From: Phocaeicola barnesiae DSM 18169 = JCM 13652 | Lineage (GTDB): Bacteria > Bacteroidota > Bacteroidia > Bacteroidales > Bacteroidaceae | Length of the DNA: 64,000 nucleotides | Assembly (NCBI RefSeq): GCF_000374585.1 | Contig: NZ_KB894660.1 | Location: forward strand, 1-64,000 | Direction of reading: 5' to 3' | Part shown: piece after piece, positions 37,532 through 46,720 of the stretch | How positions within the stretch are numbered: the stretch's first letter is position 1 | How the letters are laid out: the number at the start of each line of letters is the position of its first letter | The notes under the pieces: model-generated | What the model saw: only the letters and a program-made list of their open reading frames with translations | What the model was told of the DNA's origin: nothing | The model's database searches: none | Made by a program: the position numbers and the translations under genes

Positions 37532-38113
37532 TTATTCTGTTTGGGAGGATGGTTGAAACAGTCGGATTCCAATATCGTGTATGCCCTGCAACGGATTGTC
37601 TTTCATGATATGGATGATTCGGAAAGTTTTTCCGTCTTTATCATTCAGACAGAAAGGTCTGGCCGGTGCACTGAACTGGTAAAGACTACCTATGGTACCT
37701 CCTTTCAGCCATCTTCCTTGTTCATCGGCCAAATAGAAATGAAGGGTATCTCTTACCCACATCATGGAATCGGTGGGTATATCCGGTTCATTCATATCCA
37801 GTGAATCTTCCAGTTCGGAGGTTACGGCAAGTTGCTGTTGAGGCTTTCTACGTTCGAATGCCAGTTCCAACCAGATATCCCGGTAAGGATAGGCTTCCGT
37901 ATGGCGTATATCTACTTCCAATTGGTAACATCCTGTTTTCAAGCTGTCTGAAAGGGTATAGGTCAGTGTATCTTGCTTGCTCCATCCGTTCTCAGAAACC
38001 GGATGATAGACGTGATAGACTGTATCCGTATGGCATGCTGCCAATCCTCCAAGCAGAAGAACTGACAGCATGTATGTACTATATTGTTTAAAGAATGACG
38101 GTAGATTAGGCAT
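37532..38113 (-). CDS. gldH: Gliding-motility-type lipoprotein GldH
   Basis: 193 residues; signal peptide with lipidated Cys27 in LAAC, then a beta-rich domain (WLELAFE, DTLHFYLADEQGRWLKGGTIG) as in GldH. In Flavobacteria GldH is needed for gliding; gut Bacteroides keep the gene without gliding, and its role there is unknown. ATG 38113 overlaps the end of the PSP1 gene by 8 bases, so translation may be coupled. A longer frame would run into the PSP1 gene and is rejected because it would bury the signal peptide. Confidence 0.82.
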   Translation of the reverse strand: MPNLPSFFKQYSTYMLSVLLLGGLAACHTDTVYHVYHPVSENGWSKQDTLTYTLSDSLKTGCYQLEVDIRHTEAYPYRDIWLELAFERRKPQQQLAVTSELEDSLDMNEPDIPTDSMMWVRDTLHFYLADEQGRWLKGGTIGSLYQFSAPARPFCLNDKDGKTFRIIHIMKDNPLQGIHDIGIRLFQPSSQTE

Positions 38114-39749
38114 GGATTTCACCCTCCTGTTTCCGAGGTTCGGTATTTCCACCTTCAGGGGCGTTCCCGTCATTGGGTCGGCGGTTGTTTCCGTTCGGTC
38201 GGCGGTTATTCCGATTCCGGTTGTTGTTCTGTTCACCCGGTTGTCCGTTTTCGCGGGCGGTTGGGCCTTCCGGTGCCTCTGTTCTTTCACGTCGTTTGGG
38301 TTGGTTGTTCCGTTCTTCCTGCCGTCTGTTTTCATTAGGCTTGTTTTCCGGAGCTTTCATTTCCGGTGTTTCCGAAGTACCCTGTTCCTTGTTCTTGTTC
38401 GGCTTAGGCTGACGGTTCTTGTCTCTTGGCGGACGGCTTTCACGTGGCTGTCTGTCACCACGGTTCCGGTTTTCTTTCGGTACCGTATTTTCGGCCGTAA
38501 CGGTTGTATCGTTGTTTTTGGCAGCTGCCGCCATCGGTTCTTGTGGAGTTACCGGACGTTTGTTTTCGGCCGGTTGTTCTCCGTTCCCTGACGGTTTGTT
38601 CGGATTCTGTCGTCCGTTGTTTTTCGGTCCGTTATTTTCGTTGCGTGTTTCGCTTTTGTTCTTTTTCTTTTTGTTCTTGGCGTTCTTGCTCTTGTCGAAG
38701 CGGGTAACACTTTCCTGTTCCAGCAGGTCTTTCGGTTTATCCGGTTCGCGGGCTGTTGTATCTTCGTTCAGTTTCAGTGGCTTTTCTCCCCGTTTGTTCA
38801 TGTTCAGAACTTCGAAGGCCCGACGGGCAGGGATAGTGACCTCATTGGCCAGGAAACTCTTGTCGGTACTGTACGTAATGGTACCTCCCAGAATGTCTGC
38901 CTTGAAGTAGTAGTATGTAGCATCTTGGGTTTCCAGTACGATTTCTTTGCTTGGTAACCGCTTTTGGCATTCCACATAGGCATCCACTTCGTAGTTCAGA
39001 CAGCATTTCAGTTTAGCACACTGTCCGGCTAATTTCTGTGGATTCAGTGAGATGTCCTGGAAACGGGCTGCGCTGGTAGAGACAGAAACGAAACTGGTCA
39101 TCCATGTAGCACAGCAGAGTTCGCGTCCGCATGGACCGATACCACCGATACGTCCAGCTTCTTGTCTGGCTCCGATCTGTTTCATTTCGATGCGTACGCG
39201 GAAAGCTTCAGCCAATACTTTGATGAGTTGGCGGAAGTCTACTCGTTCGTCGGCGATGTAGTAGAAGATGGCTTTGTTTCCGTCGCCCTGGTATTCTACG
39301 TCACCGATTTTCATCTGAAGTTCTAAATCTTCGGCGATTTTCCGTGACTTGATCATGGTGGCATGTTCACGCGACTTGGCTTCTTCATACTTTTCCATGT
39401 CAATGGGTTTTACCTTGCGGTAGATACGTTTGATTTCCGTATCCGGTTTCATTCCGGATTTCCGCATCTGGAGCGGAACGAGTCTGCCGGTCAAGGTTAC
39501 TGTTCCGATATCATGTCCGGGACTGGCTTCTACAGCGACCACATCACCTTTTTCCAGTTTCAGCCGGTTGCTGTTTTTGAAATATCCCTTGCGTGTATTT
39601 TTGAACTGTACTTCCACGATTTCCTGCTCATCGCCGTTTCCGGGGATGTCGGCCAGCCAGTCGTAGGTGTTCAGCTTGTTATTCTGACGTCCGCAGCCTT
39701 TGCAGCAAAGGCCTCCGCTTCCGTTCTTGAGGATAAATTCGTTATTCAT
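38106..39749 (-). CDS. PSP1-domain protein (RicT-like) with long disordered tail
   Basis: 547 residues. The N-terminal part (about 1-300) has the PSP1 domain and many Cys: LCCKGCGRQ (15-22), GPCGRELCC (about 206-214), KLKCCLNYE (about 245), likely metal or iron-sulfur ligands as proposed for RicT/YaaT. RicT acts on RNA-processing and phosphorelay complexes in Bacillus; the role in Bacteroides is not established. Residues about 335-547 are almost only Asn, Arg, Lys, Pro, Glu and Gln, a disordered, perhaps RNA-binding tail. Lies in the metF-holB-PSP1-gldH operon, 22 bases behind holB. Confidence 0.82.
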   Translation of the reverse strand: MNNEFILKNGSGGLCCKGCGRQNNKLNTYDWLADIPGNGDEQEIVEVQFKNTRKGYFKNSNRLKLEKGDVVAVEASPGHDIGTVTLTGRLVPLQMRKSGMKPDTEIKRIYRKVKPIDMEKYEEAKSREHATMIKSRKIAEDLELQMKIGDVEYQGDGNKAIFYYIADERVDFRQLIKVLAEAFRVRIEMKQIGARQEAGRIGGIGPCGRELCCATWMTSFVSVSTSAARFQDISLNPQKLAGQCAKLKCCLNYEVDAYVECQKRLPSKEIVLETQDATYYYFKADILGGTITYSTDKSFLANEVTIPARRAFEVLNMNKRGEKPLKLNEDTTAREPDKPKDLLEQESVTRFDKSKNAKNKKKKNKSETRNENNGPKNNGRQNPNKPSGNGEQPAENKRPVTPQEPMAAAAKNNDTTVTAENTVPKENRNRGDRQPRESRPPRDKNRQPKPNKNKEQGTSETPEMKAPENKPNENRRQEERNNQPKRRERTEAPEGPTARENGQPGEQNNNRNRNNRRPNGNNRRPNDGNAPEGGNTEPRKQEGEIHA

Positions 39750-39771
39750 TGTTTCGTTTGTTAGCTATATA

Positions 39772-40899
39772 TTATTTCTTCAGCAGTAGCACAATCATGC
39801 GTAGGGCTACATCGAAGAATACCATTTTTGCATTAACGTTCTGCTCGATGTGCTGTTGGGCTTCGCTGAGCAGATCCATGATTTCCATGACGTTCTTTTC
39901 GTTGATGAACGGCGAGAAGCGGACGGCGAACTGCCGCTCTGTACTGCTCATGTAGTTCATTTCCGGACGATGGAAATTGTAGATGAAATTTTCCCGGAGC
40001 ATGTGTTGGCTATAGACCAGGAAATTCTTCTGGCGTTCCCGTCCCAGTGAGGCAATCTGTTCACTCCATTGTTTCAGTGAACGGATGTCTCGTCGGTAGG
40101 CTTGCCGCATCAGGTTGACGAAACTTTCGAAACAGATGCGTTGCTCTTCACTGAGGTGGATGTTTTCGACAGCTTTCAGCAGGCTTCCTTCCGAACGGTG
40201 AGCGATTTCATCGGCATCTTCGGCGGAAAGCATGTATTTTTTACGTAGCCAGTCGGCCAGCAGTTCTTCCTCGATGGGAGAAAGGTGAATGCGCTGTGTA
40301 CGGCTTACCAAGGTAGGGAGCAATGCAGCCGGTTCCTCACTTACCAACAGGAAAAGGGTAAAGGCTGGAGGCTCTTCCAGCAGCTTCAGCAGTTTGTTGG
40401 CGCATTCTATGTTCATCTTTTCAGGCAACCAGATAATCATCACCTTGTAGCCACCCTGGCTGGCTTTCAGCGAGAGTTTCCGTTGGATTTCATCGCTTTC
40501 CTTGACGTAAATCTGCGGTTGCTGGTTTTCTACGCCAATGGCTTCCATCCAGCGGTGCAGATCCATGTAAGGGTCTTTCAGTATGGTTTCACGCCATTCG
40601 TTGATGAAATCGTCGCAGACCCATTCTTTGCCGGCTTTCTTCTTGACTATCGGAAAAGCGAAATGGATGTCCGGGTGTATCAGTTTCTTGACCTTCACAC
40701 AAGAGGGGCATGTACCGCATGCGTCCGTATCCGAAGGGTGGTCGCAGCATACATAGCTGGCCAGTGCCAGCGCCAAAGGCAGTTTGCCGCTTCCTGCCGG
40801 CCCGGTAATCAACAGGGCATGAGGAAGCTTTCCTTGCTGGACACTTTGCAGCAGATGCTGCTTTACAGCGCTTTGTCCGATGACATCTTTGAAGAACAT
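39772..40899 (-). CDS. holB: DNA polymerase III, delta-prime-like clamp-loader subunit
   Basis: 375 residues of the clamp-loader AAA+ family. Walker A GPAGSGKL at 33-40 and a zinc module with Cys51/52, Cys61, Cys64 and Cys67 (CGTCPSC). A Walker-B/SRC-like region follows: NIECANKLLKLLEEPP (about 160-175) and SRTQRIHL near 207. Length and domain order fit delta prime rather than gamma/tau. 18 bases after metF, 22 bases before the PSP1 gene. Confidence 0.88.
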   Translation of the reverse strand: MFFKDVIGQSAVKQHLLQSVQQGKLPHALLITGPAGSGKLPLALALASYVCCDHPSDTDACGTCPSCVKVKKLIHPDIHFAFPIVKKKAGKEWVCDDFINEWRETILKDPYMDLHRWMEAIGVENQQPQIYVKESDEIQRKLSLKASQGGYKVMIIWLPEKMNIECANKLLKLLEEPPAFTLFLLVSEEPAALLPTLVSRTQRIHLSPIEEELLADWLRKKYMLSAEDADEIAHRSEGSLLKAVENIHLSEEQRICFESFVNLMRQAYRRDIRSLKQWSEQIASLGRERQKNFLVYSQHMLRENFIYNFHRPEMNYMSSTERQFAVRFSPFINEKNVMEIMDLLSEAQQHIEQNVNAKMVFFDVALRMIVLLLKK

Positions 40900-40917
40900 G
40901 ACTGCAGCGAATATGGG

Positions 40918-41871
40918 TTAATAGATGGCCTGGGCTACATCGTGTACAGCACGGGCAGCACCTACTGTATAGAAATGGATACTGGGTACATTGTGACTCA
41001 TCAGTTCCTTACATTGCTGGATGCACCATTCCGTTCCGAGGGCACGTGCTTCCTCGTCGTTCTTGCATTTCAAGGCTTCGGAAGCCAGTTCCTGAGGCAG
41101 GTCAATCTTGAATGTCTTCGGAATGACACTCAGTTGGGAAAGCTTTCCGAACGGCTTGATTCCCGGTATAATCGGGATTGTGATACCTGCTTCGCGGGCA
41201 CGGTCTACAAAGTTGAAGTAATGGCGGTTGTCGAAGAACATCTGGGTTACAGCATATTCTGCGCCAGCTTCTACTTTCTGTTTCAACCAGAAAAGGTCCT
41301 GCTCCATGTTCGGGGCCTCTTCGTGCTTTTCCGGATAACAGGCCACTCCATAGCTGAAAGTGTGTACCGGTGCCTTGATGGGAGAACCGTCCAGAAATAC
41401 ACCTTGATTGAATTCATGGATTTGTTTTTCCAGGTCGATGGCGTGTGTATGACCGCCCGGTTCGGGGATGAAGGAGGATTCATGTTTGGCTTTGTCGCCA
41501 CGCAATACCAACAGGTCGGTGATGCCCAGAAACTGCAGGTCAAGCAGCATGTATTCAGTATCCTCTTGCGTGAATCCGCTGCAGAGCATGTGCGGAACCA
41601 CGGTGATATTGTATTTGTTCTGGATAGCTGCGGCTACGGCGACAGTTCCCGGCCGGCGGCGGATACGTTTACGCTGGAAAAGTCCGTTTCCCAGTTCCTG
41701 ATACACATATTCGCTGCGGTGGGTGGTGATATTGATGTATTTCGGGTCGAATTCTCTCAGCATGTCGATGTCGGCATATACTTTTTCGATGCCGGTACCT
41801 TTCAGCGGAGGGAGAATTTCGAATGAAAAGGCTGTTTTTGGGGTCGATTTGATTAAATCAATTACTCTCAT
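40918..41871 (-). CDS. metF: 5,10-methylenetetrahydrofolate reductase
   Basis: FAD enzyme making methyl-THF for methionine synthesis. 317 residues, TIM barrel with FEILPPLKG at 18-26, INITTHRSE near 46-54, LRGDKAKHE near 119-127, QMFFDNRHY near 213-221. Normal length. First gene of metF-holB-PSP1-gldH. Two candidate -7 boxes lie upstream (41919-41911 and 41902-41895). Confidence 0.95.
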   Translation of the reverse strand: MRVIDLIKSTPKTAFSFEILPPLKGTGIEKVYADIDMLREFDPKYINITTHRSEYVYQELGNGLFQRKRIRRRPGTVAVAAAIQNKYNITVVPHMLCSGFTQEDTEYMLLDLQFLGITDLLVLRGDKAKHESSFIPEPGGHTHAIDLEKQIHEFNQGVFLDGSPIKAPVHTFSYGVACYPEKHEEAPNMEQDLFWLKQKVEAGAEYAVTQMFFDNRHYFNFVDRAREAGITIPIIPGIKPFGKLSQLSVIPKTFKIDLPQELASEALKCKNDEEARALGTEWCIQQCKELMSHNVPSIHFYTVGAARAVHDVAQAIY

Positions 41872-41894
41872 TGTTTTTTGTCTACGTATTTATC

Positions 41895-41919
41895 CAAATT
41901 TACATATTTGGCAAAAATA
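41895..41919 (-). promoter_or_regulatory. Candidate -7 elements for metF operon
   Basis: On the reverse strand TATTTTTGC (41919-41911) and TAAATTTG (41902-41895) both fit TAnnTTTG. No clear -33 partner at 19-21 bp for either. Confidence 0.4.
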
Positions 41920-41987
41920 AGAAAAATATCAAACTTTCCGAGAGTGTTTCCCTATAAATTTTCTTATCGTAATCTGTCGTCGGGATT

Positions 41988-43289
41988 TTAAATGAATGCT
42001 GTGAACAGATGGGCAAACCAACCTGCGAAGCGTTTCCAGGCTCCACGTTTGTGGTATTCTTCTTTGGTCAGGACGGTACTGTCCAGTTTGTCGTTGTTGA
42101 AAAGCTGGGTCAGTTCATCGGTTATCGGCAGGTCCATGATGAACGCGTTGATTTCATAATCGTAGCGGATGCTCCGACTGTTCATGTTCATGCTGCCCAC
42201 GGTACAGAAACGGTCGTCTACCATCATGATTTTTGAATGATGGAATCCTCCGTTGTACACATAGATATGGGCTCCCTTTTTGCGTAACTGGTTGGCGATG
42301 TAGAAGCCTGCATCGGGAGTAAACGGAATATCCGATTTTGCTGGAATCATGATTTCTACCCGAACTCCCCGTTTGATGGCCCGTTTGATGGCTTTCTTGA
42401 TGCTGGCTGTCGGGGTAAAATAGGGACTGATTAACTGAATCTTATGTTCGGCTGCATCGATGGCGGCAATGTAGGCTTCACGCAAGGCTTTCGGCGCTTC
42501 GTGCGGAATACGTTGTACGATGGCCACCTGATTGCCCCGGTGGTAAGGAAGGCGGGCCAGTGAATCGTGGTTTATGCTGAAAAGGCAGGAGTCTTGGACA
42601 TGCTGTTTGGTCTCTTTATTCCAGGTACGCAGAAAGGCTTTCTGCAATTCTTCGGCAGCCGGTCCTTCTATCCGGATGTGCATATCCCGCCAAGGCCCGA
42701 TTCCCGGTAGTCCGTTGATGTAGTAATCGGCGATGTTCATACCTCCGGTAAATCCTATCTGCCCATCAATGACAATGATTTTCTGATGGTCGCGACTGAA
42801 TACATGGTTGACGTACGGGAAGCGGATAGGGTCGAATTTGACGATTTCAACACCTCGGTCGTTCAGCATCTGCAGGTGTTGTTTGCGTAACGGACGGTTG
42901 TTGGAAAGATTTCCGAATGCATCGAACATGGCACGTACCTTCACTCCTTCTTTGGCTTTTTCTGCCAATAATGTGAACATTTCTTTGGCAATGGAATCGC
43001 TGCGGAAATTGAAATATTCCAAGTGTACATGGTGTTTGGCTCTTCGTATATCTTCGAAAAGACATTTGAATTTTTCTCTGCCGCTGGTCAGAAGTTTCAG
43101 TTGATTGTGTGATGTAACAGGAATTCCCTGTTCCTCCAGGTAATGGACGAATACGGAATCCGAAGGTTCCCATGTATCGGTGGAATCTGTCTTGACCGGA
43201 ACTTCTGCATACGTTTCCGCAACGTTCAGAAGTGAAAGGAATGTCAATAATAATATAGCGATGCAAGAGGTTTTCTGACTGACTTTCAT
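41988..43289 (-). CDS. Phospholipase D family protein, cardiolipin synthase-like
   Basis: 433 residues with two HKD motifs: His168-x-Lys-x4-Asp175 and His351-x-Lys353-x4-Asp358, each followed by a GG/GS-MN turn as in cardiolipin synthases. Unlike classic Cls, which has two N-terminal membrane helices, this one has a cleavable-looking signal peptide (1-29), so the catalytic part would lie in the periplasm without an anchor. It may make cardiolipin or transfer phosphatidyl groups outside the inner membrane. Monocistronic. Confidence 0.82.
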   Translation of the reverse strand: MKVSQKTSCIAILLLTFLSLLNVAETYAEVPVKTDSTDTWEPSDSVFVHYLEEQGIPVTSHNQLKLLTSGREKFKCLFEDIRRAKHHVHLEYFNFRSDSIAKEMFTLLAEKAKEGVKVRAMFDAFGNLSNNRPLRKQHLQMLNDRGVEIVKFDPIRFPYVNHVFSRDHQKIIVIDGQIGFTGGMNIADYYINGLPGIGPWRDMHIRIEGPAAEELQKAFLRTWNKETKQHVQDSCLFSINHDSLARLPYHRGNQVAIVQRIPHEAPKALREAYIAAIDAAEHKIQLISPYFTPTASIKKAIKRAIKRGVRVEIMIPAKSDIPFTPDAGFYIANQLRKKGAHIYVYNGGFHHSKIMMVDDRFCTVGSMNMNSRSIRYDYEINAFIMDLPITDELTQLFNNDKLDSTVLTKEEYHKRGAWKRFAGWFAHLFTAFI

Positions 43290-43311
43290 ATCATGAATTT
43301 ATATAGGGCGA

Positions 43312-43344
43312 CAAAATTACAGATTATTCACCGAATTACCAATT
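43312..43344 (-). promoter_or_regulatory. Promoter of the phospholipase D family gene
   Basis: On the reverse strand TTG (43342-43340) and TAATTTTG (43319-43312), 20 bp apart. Confidence 0.6.
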
Positions 43345-43534
43345 GTTGTCAGTAAATCAGTGAATTCTTCCATAAAAACAGCATTTTGTGCTTTTTGTTG
43401 AGGTGAAAGAAGTTGAAAAATGTGAATTGGTTGTTGCGGTAGGCTGTTTGGGCGTCGATTCTGTAAAGAAACTCTATTGGAAATGTCGGAAATTGTTTAC
43501 CTTCGTATGTACTGACCAATCTTTTGCTGATGAT

Positions 43535-44395
43535 ATGAAGGAAGAACAGACGCGCATAGCGAATACAGGTACTTTCAGTGTTGTAGAATCATTTCTGAAA
43601 GGGAAACATTCGGAGGCGGATAATGAAGACGCTCTTTTTGTCGGTCCGGCTTTTGCGACTGTCATTGACGGGGCTACTTCCAAATCCGATTTCCGGAAGG
43701 ATGGAATGACTACCGGACAATGGGCTGTACAGTGTGTGATGGAAGCACTGCAGGTATTGCCGGCAGACGCAACGTGTGCGGAGGCCGTTGCCGCAGTGAC
43801 AGAACGTATCCATACTTTTTACGAGACGAACCAGTTGTTGGAACAGGTTATCTCAATTCCTGCATGCCGGTGTACGGCCAGTGCCGTTATCTACAGTGTT
43901 TGTCGGAAAGAAGTCTGGCAAGTAGGGGACTGCCGTTGCCTGACTCATTCATTTTATTCAGCGAATGAAAAGGAAGTGGACCGTGTCATGGCCGAAGCGC
44001 GGGTTGCCTGTAACGAAGCGGCATTGGCATCCGGTATGACCATCGATGAACTGGCTGCCTGCGATCCTGGCAGGGCTTTCATTCTTCCTTTTCTGAAACA
44101 GCAGGCCTGGTTGCAGAACCGGACGGATGCTCGTTATGCCTATGCAGTATTCGATGGTTTTCAGGTTCCCATGCAACAGGTAAAATGCTTTTCCGTTGCA
44201 GATGAGACAGAAATCGTCTTGGCATCCGACGGGTATCCGAAACTGTTCTTTACGTTGGATGAAACAGAGGCTTATCTTCGGCGGATGCTGGCCGGAGACC
44301 CTTTGTGCATGCATCGGAATGTAGGGACGAAGGGCGTTCGTCCAGGTAACTGTTCCTACGACGACCGGGCATATTTACGGTTGCGTATCGGATGA
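43535..44395 (+). CDS. PP2C-like protein phosphatase domain protein
   Basis: 286 residues, no signal peptide. PP2C-type elements in order: DNEDALFVG and VIDGATSK (metal-binding Asp) near 26-46, VGDCRC near 129-134, and LASDGYPKL near 229-237. It probably removes phosphate from Ser/Thr proteins or another substrate; some active-site Gly are changed (DGAT for DGMG). A longer frame from 43388 exists, but TTG...TACCTTCG at 43477-43505 looks like a promoter inside it, so ATG 43535 is chosen. No kinase partner is adjacent. Confidence 0.68.
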   Translation: MKEEQTRIANTGTFSVVESFLKGKHSEADNEDALFVGPAFATVIDGATSKSDFRKDGMTTGQWAVQCVMEALQVLPADATCAEAVAAVTERIHTFYETNQLLEQVISIPACRCTASAVIYSVCRKEVWQVGDCRCLTHSFYSANEKEVDRVMAEARVACNEAALASGMTIDELAACDPGRAFILPFLKQQAWLQNRTDARYAYAVFDGFQVPMQQVKCFSVADETEIVLASDGYPKLFFTLDETEAYLRRMLAGDPLCMHRNVGTKGVRPGNCSYDDRAYLRLRIG

Positions 44396-44439
44396 AATTT
44401 CTATTCGGGAAAATTCAGTCGGTTTCCCGATTAAATCAT

Positions 44440-44447
44440 TACTTTTG
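44440..44447 (+). promoter_or_regulatory. -7 element for the MalY/PatB gene
   Basis: TACTTTTG at 44440-44447, 39 bases before the ATG. Confidence 0.55.
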
Positions 44448-44486
44448 TACGATTGAACGGTTCATTAAACACAACAATAGAACGAT

Positions 44487-45671
44487 ATGGAAAATTATGA
44501 TTTTGATAAAGTGATAGACCGGACCGGAACAAATGCCGTAAAGCTGGAAGCACTACAGCGGTTATACGGACGGACCGACTTGCTGCCGTTGTGGGTGGCC
44601 GATATGGATTTTGAAACACCTGCTTTTATAACGGAGGCTTTGCGCAAAAGATTGGAACATTCTCTGTTTGGATATACAGAGGAACCCAAAGAATATTGGC
44701 CTGTAGTAACGGACTGGATAGCTTCACATCACGGTTGGAAGGTGGAGCAGGAGTGGATGACTTACATTCCGGGTATTGTAAAAGGTATTGGTATGGTGGT
44801 CAATTTCTTCGTAAAAGAAGATGAAAAAGTGATTATCCAACCTCCTGTGTATCATCCGTTCCGGCTGACTCCGCAAGGAAACGGCCGGCAGGTAGTATAT
44901 AATCCGTTGCGCGAAGAAGCCGATGGAACTTATTCGATGGATTTTGATAACCTGGAAGCTGTGACCGATGAAAAATGCCGTGTGCTGTTGCTGTCTAACC
45001 CGCATAACCCCGGAGGCATTGTGTGGAACCGTGAAACCTTGGTACGTCTGGCAGATTTCTGCTACAAACATCATATATTGGTGGTTTCCGATGAAATCCA
45101 TTGCGATATGGCCTTGTGGGGAAATAAGCATATTCCGTTTGCTTCGGTATCTGCTGAGGCGGCTGCGTGTAGCATAACTTTCGGAGCTCCTTCCAAAACA
45201 TTCAATATTGCCGGTGTTGTAAGTTCATATGCCATTGTTCCGAATGAAGAAATCCGTCGTCCTTTCTATCGTTGGTTGGAAGCGAACGAACTGAATGAGC
45301 CGACTCTTTTTGCGCCGATAGCTACGTTGGCTGCTTTTTCGCAGGGGGAAGCGTGGCGACAGGAAATGTTGCATTACATCGAGGGCAATATCCGGTTGGT
45401 GATGGAGTTCTGTATGGTTCATGTTCCACAAATCAAACCTTTGTGTCCGCAGGCTTCTTTCCTGGTATGGTTAGACTGTCGGAAATTAGGGTTGAATCAT
45501 GAACAGTTGGTAAATCTTTTTGTAGATCGGGCTCACTTGGCTTTGAACGATGGAGAAATGTTTGGACCAGGTGGAGAAGGGTTTATGCGGATGAATGTCG
45601 CTTCGCCACGTTCGGTTATCCGGCAGGCTTTGGAACAGCTGTCCGAAGCTGTCCGTACTCTGCAGGTATAA
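44487..45671 (+). CDS. MalY/PatB-family PLP aminotransferase (cystathionine beta-lyase-like)
   Basis: 394 residues, fold type I. The PLP Lys is Lys237 in GAPSKTFN; other marks are LPLWVADMDF (33-42), SNPHNPGG (170-177) and SDEIHCDM (201-208). MalY/PatB proteins cleave cystathionine or cysteine to give sulfide, pyruvate and ammonia. Cytoplasmic. Own promoter; a lipoprotein gene follows 56 bases later. Confidence 0.9.
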   Translation: MENYDFDKVIDRTGTNAVKLEALQRLYGRTDLLPLWVADMDFETPAFITEALRKRLEHSLFGYTEEPKEYWPVVTDWIASHHGWKVEQEWMTYIPGIVKGIGMVVNFFVKEDEKVIIQPPVYHPFRLTPQGNGRQVVYNPLREEADGTYSMDFDNLEAVTDEKCRVLLLSNPHNPGGIVWNRETLVRLADFCYKHHILVVSDEIHCDMALWGNKHIPFASVSAEAAACSITFGAPSKTFNIAGVVSSYAIVPNEEIRRPFYRWLEANELNEPTLFAPIATLAAFSQGEAWRQEMLHYIEGNIRLVMEFCMVHVPQIKPLCPQASFLVWLDCRKLGLNHEQLVNLFVDRAHLALNDGEMFGPGGEGFMRMNVASPRSVIRQALEQLSEAVRTLQV

Positions 45672-45727
45672 ATCTTGTTTTTGAATCTTTATATAGGAAG
45701 TAACATAACAATTGGAAACCAAAGACT

Positions 45728-46669
45728 ATGAAGAAATCTATTGTATATATGGCCTTGGCATCTGCTGGTTTATGGATGTCATGCAGCACAACAGAAAAAG
45801 TGACAGAAAAGGATTTGACCGGAAATTGGATAGAAGTGATGCCTGTCAATCAGCATATTGTACAGGGAGTCAGTCTGTATGAAAAAGGTGAGGCGTCTTC
45901 TATCGGGATGGCTACGCTGCAATATCAGCACTGGGGGCTGACAGGAGATTCACGGCTAGTGCTGGAAGGGAAAAGTATCGGCAACGGACAGACCATTGAA
46001 TTTGCAGATACTTTGGATATTGTTTCCTTCAGTGGAGATACACTGACATTGGGAAAGGGTGATATGTATCGCATTCAGTATGTACGTCGACAGGATGATA
46101 AAGGATTGATTGGAGGCAGCGATGTTGCCATGGGGTATACTTGGTCGGAAATGCTTCAGAAGAAAATCCGTGTATTTGAAGAAGGTAGTCGTGTGCATTC
46201 CGTAGTCAACCCGCAGTCTTCCTCTGCAGGTTATCTGGTGTTTAATGCTGATTCTACCCAACTGGAGTTTTTCGATCCGGAAACGGATGTCGTACTTGAC
46301 CGCAGAATGCGTCCGGATGGTACGCCGGTATGGAATGTAGAAGATGATGATACTTATCTGGTGGAAAAATCCGAATCGGAATGGCTGGTTTCCAGACGGG
46401 GGCAGTTACTGTATGCTACCAGCGGGATAGAAGACTTGGTAAAGGCTGTCTTTGTGACCGATGACGGAGAGGACATTGAGGTGGCTTTCTTTGGAAAGGC
46501 CGGTGTGGCGCAGATGAGCCGGAAAGGAATCTATAGCCTGTTGTATCAGTATCGTACAGCCTCCGGATATGGTTATAAGAATCCGGTGTTCGATCTTCGT
46601 GGGAAAGGACAGGAGGCTGTTCTGACTACGTTGGCGGATGGAAGTCATATTTCGCTGAAAGAAAAATAG
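45728..46669 (+). CDS. Lipoprotein with lipocalin-like N-terminal domain
   Basis: 313 residues; signal peptide with lipidated Cys19 (WMSCSTT). After it DLTGNWIEVMP (about 29-39) is the typical start of small lipocalin-like barrels, and the rest is beta-rich with alternating GDTLTLGKGDMYRIQY pattern; the C-terminal half may be a second barrel. No catalytic motif seen. Function unknown. The next gene, also a lipoprotein, starts 51 bases later. Confidence 0.7.
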   Translation: MKKSIVYMALASAGLWMSCSTTEKVTEKDLTGNWIEVMPVNQHIVQGVSLYEKGEASSIGMATLQYQHWGLTGDSRLVLEGKSIGNGQTIEFADTLDIVSFSGDTLTLGKGDMYRIQYVRRQDDKGLIGGSDVAMGYTWSEMLQKKIRVFEEGSRVHSVVNPQSSSAGYLVFNADSTQLEFFDPETDVVLDRRMRPDGTPVWNVEDDDTYLVEKSESEWLVSRRGQLLYATSGIEDLVKAVFVTDDGEDIEVAFFGKAGVAQMSRKGIYSLLYQYRTASGYGYKNPVFDLRGKGQEAVLTTLADGSHISLKEK

Positions 46670-46720
46670 ACATGTTGTAATCATGAAAAGACTATGTTGG
46701 ATTTTCATTAAAATGAATGG

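Noticed and set aside
40285-41826. A 513-codon open frame on the + strand
   Set aside because: It runs antisense through holB and metF, both of which have clear active-site motifs on the other strand.
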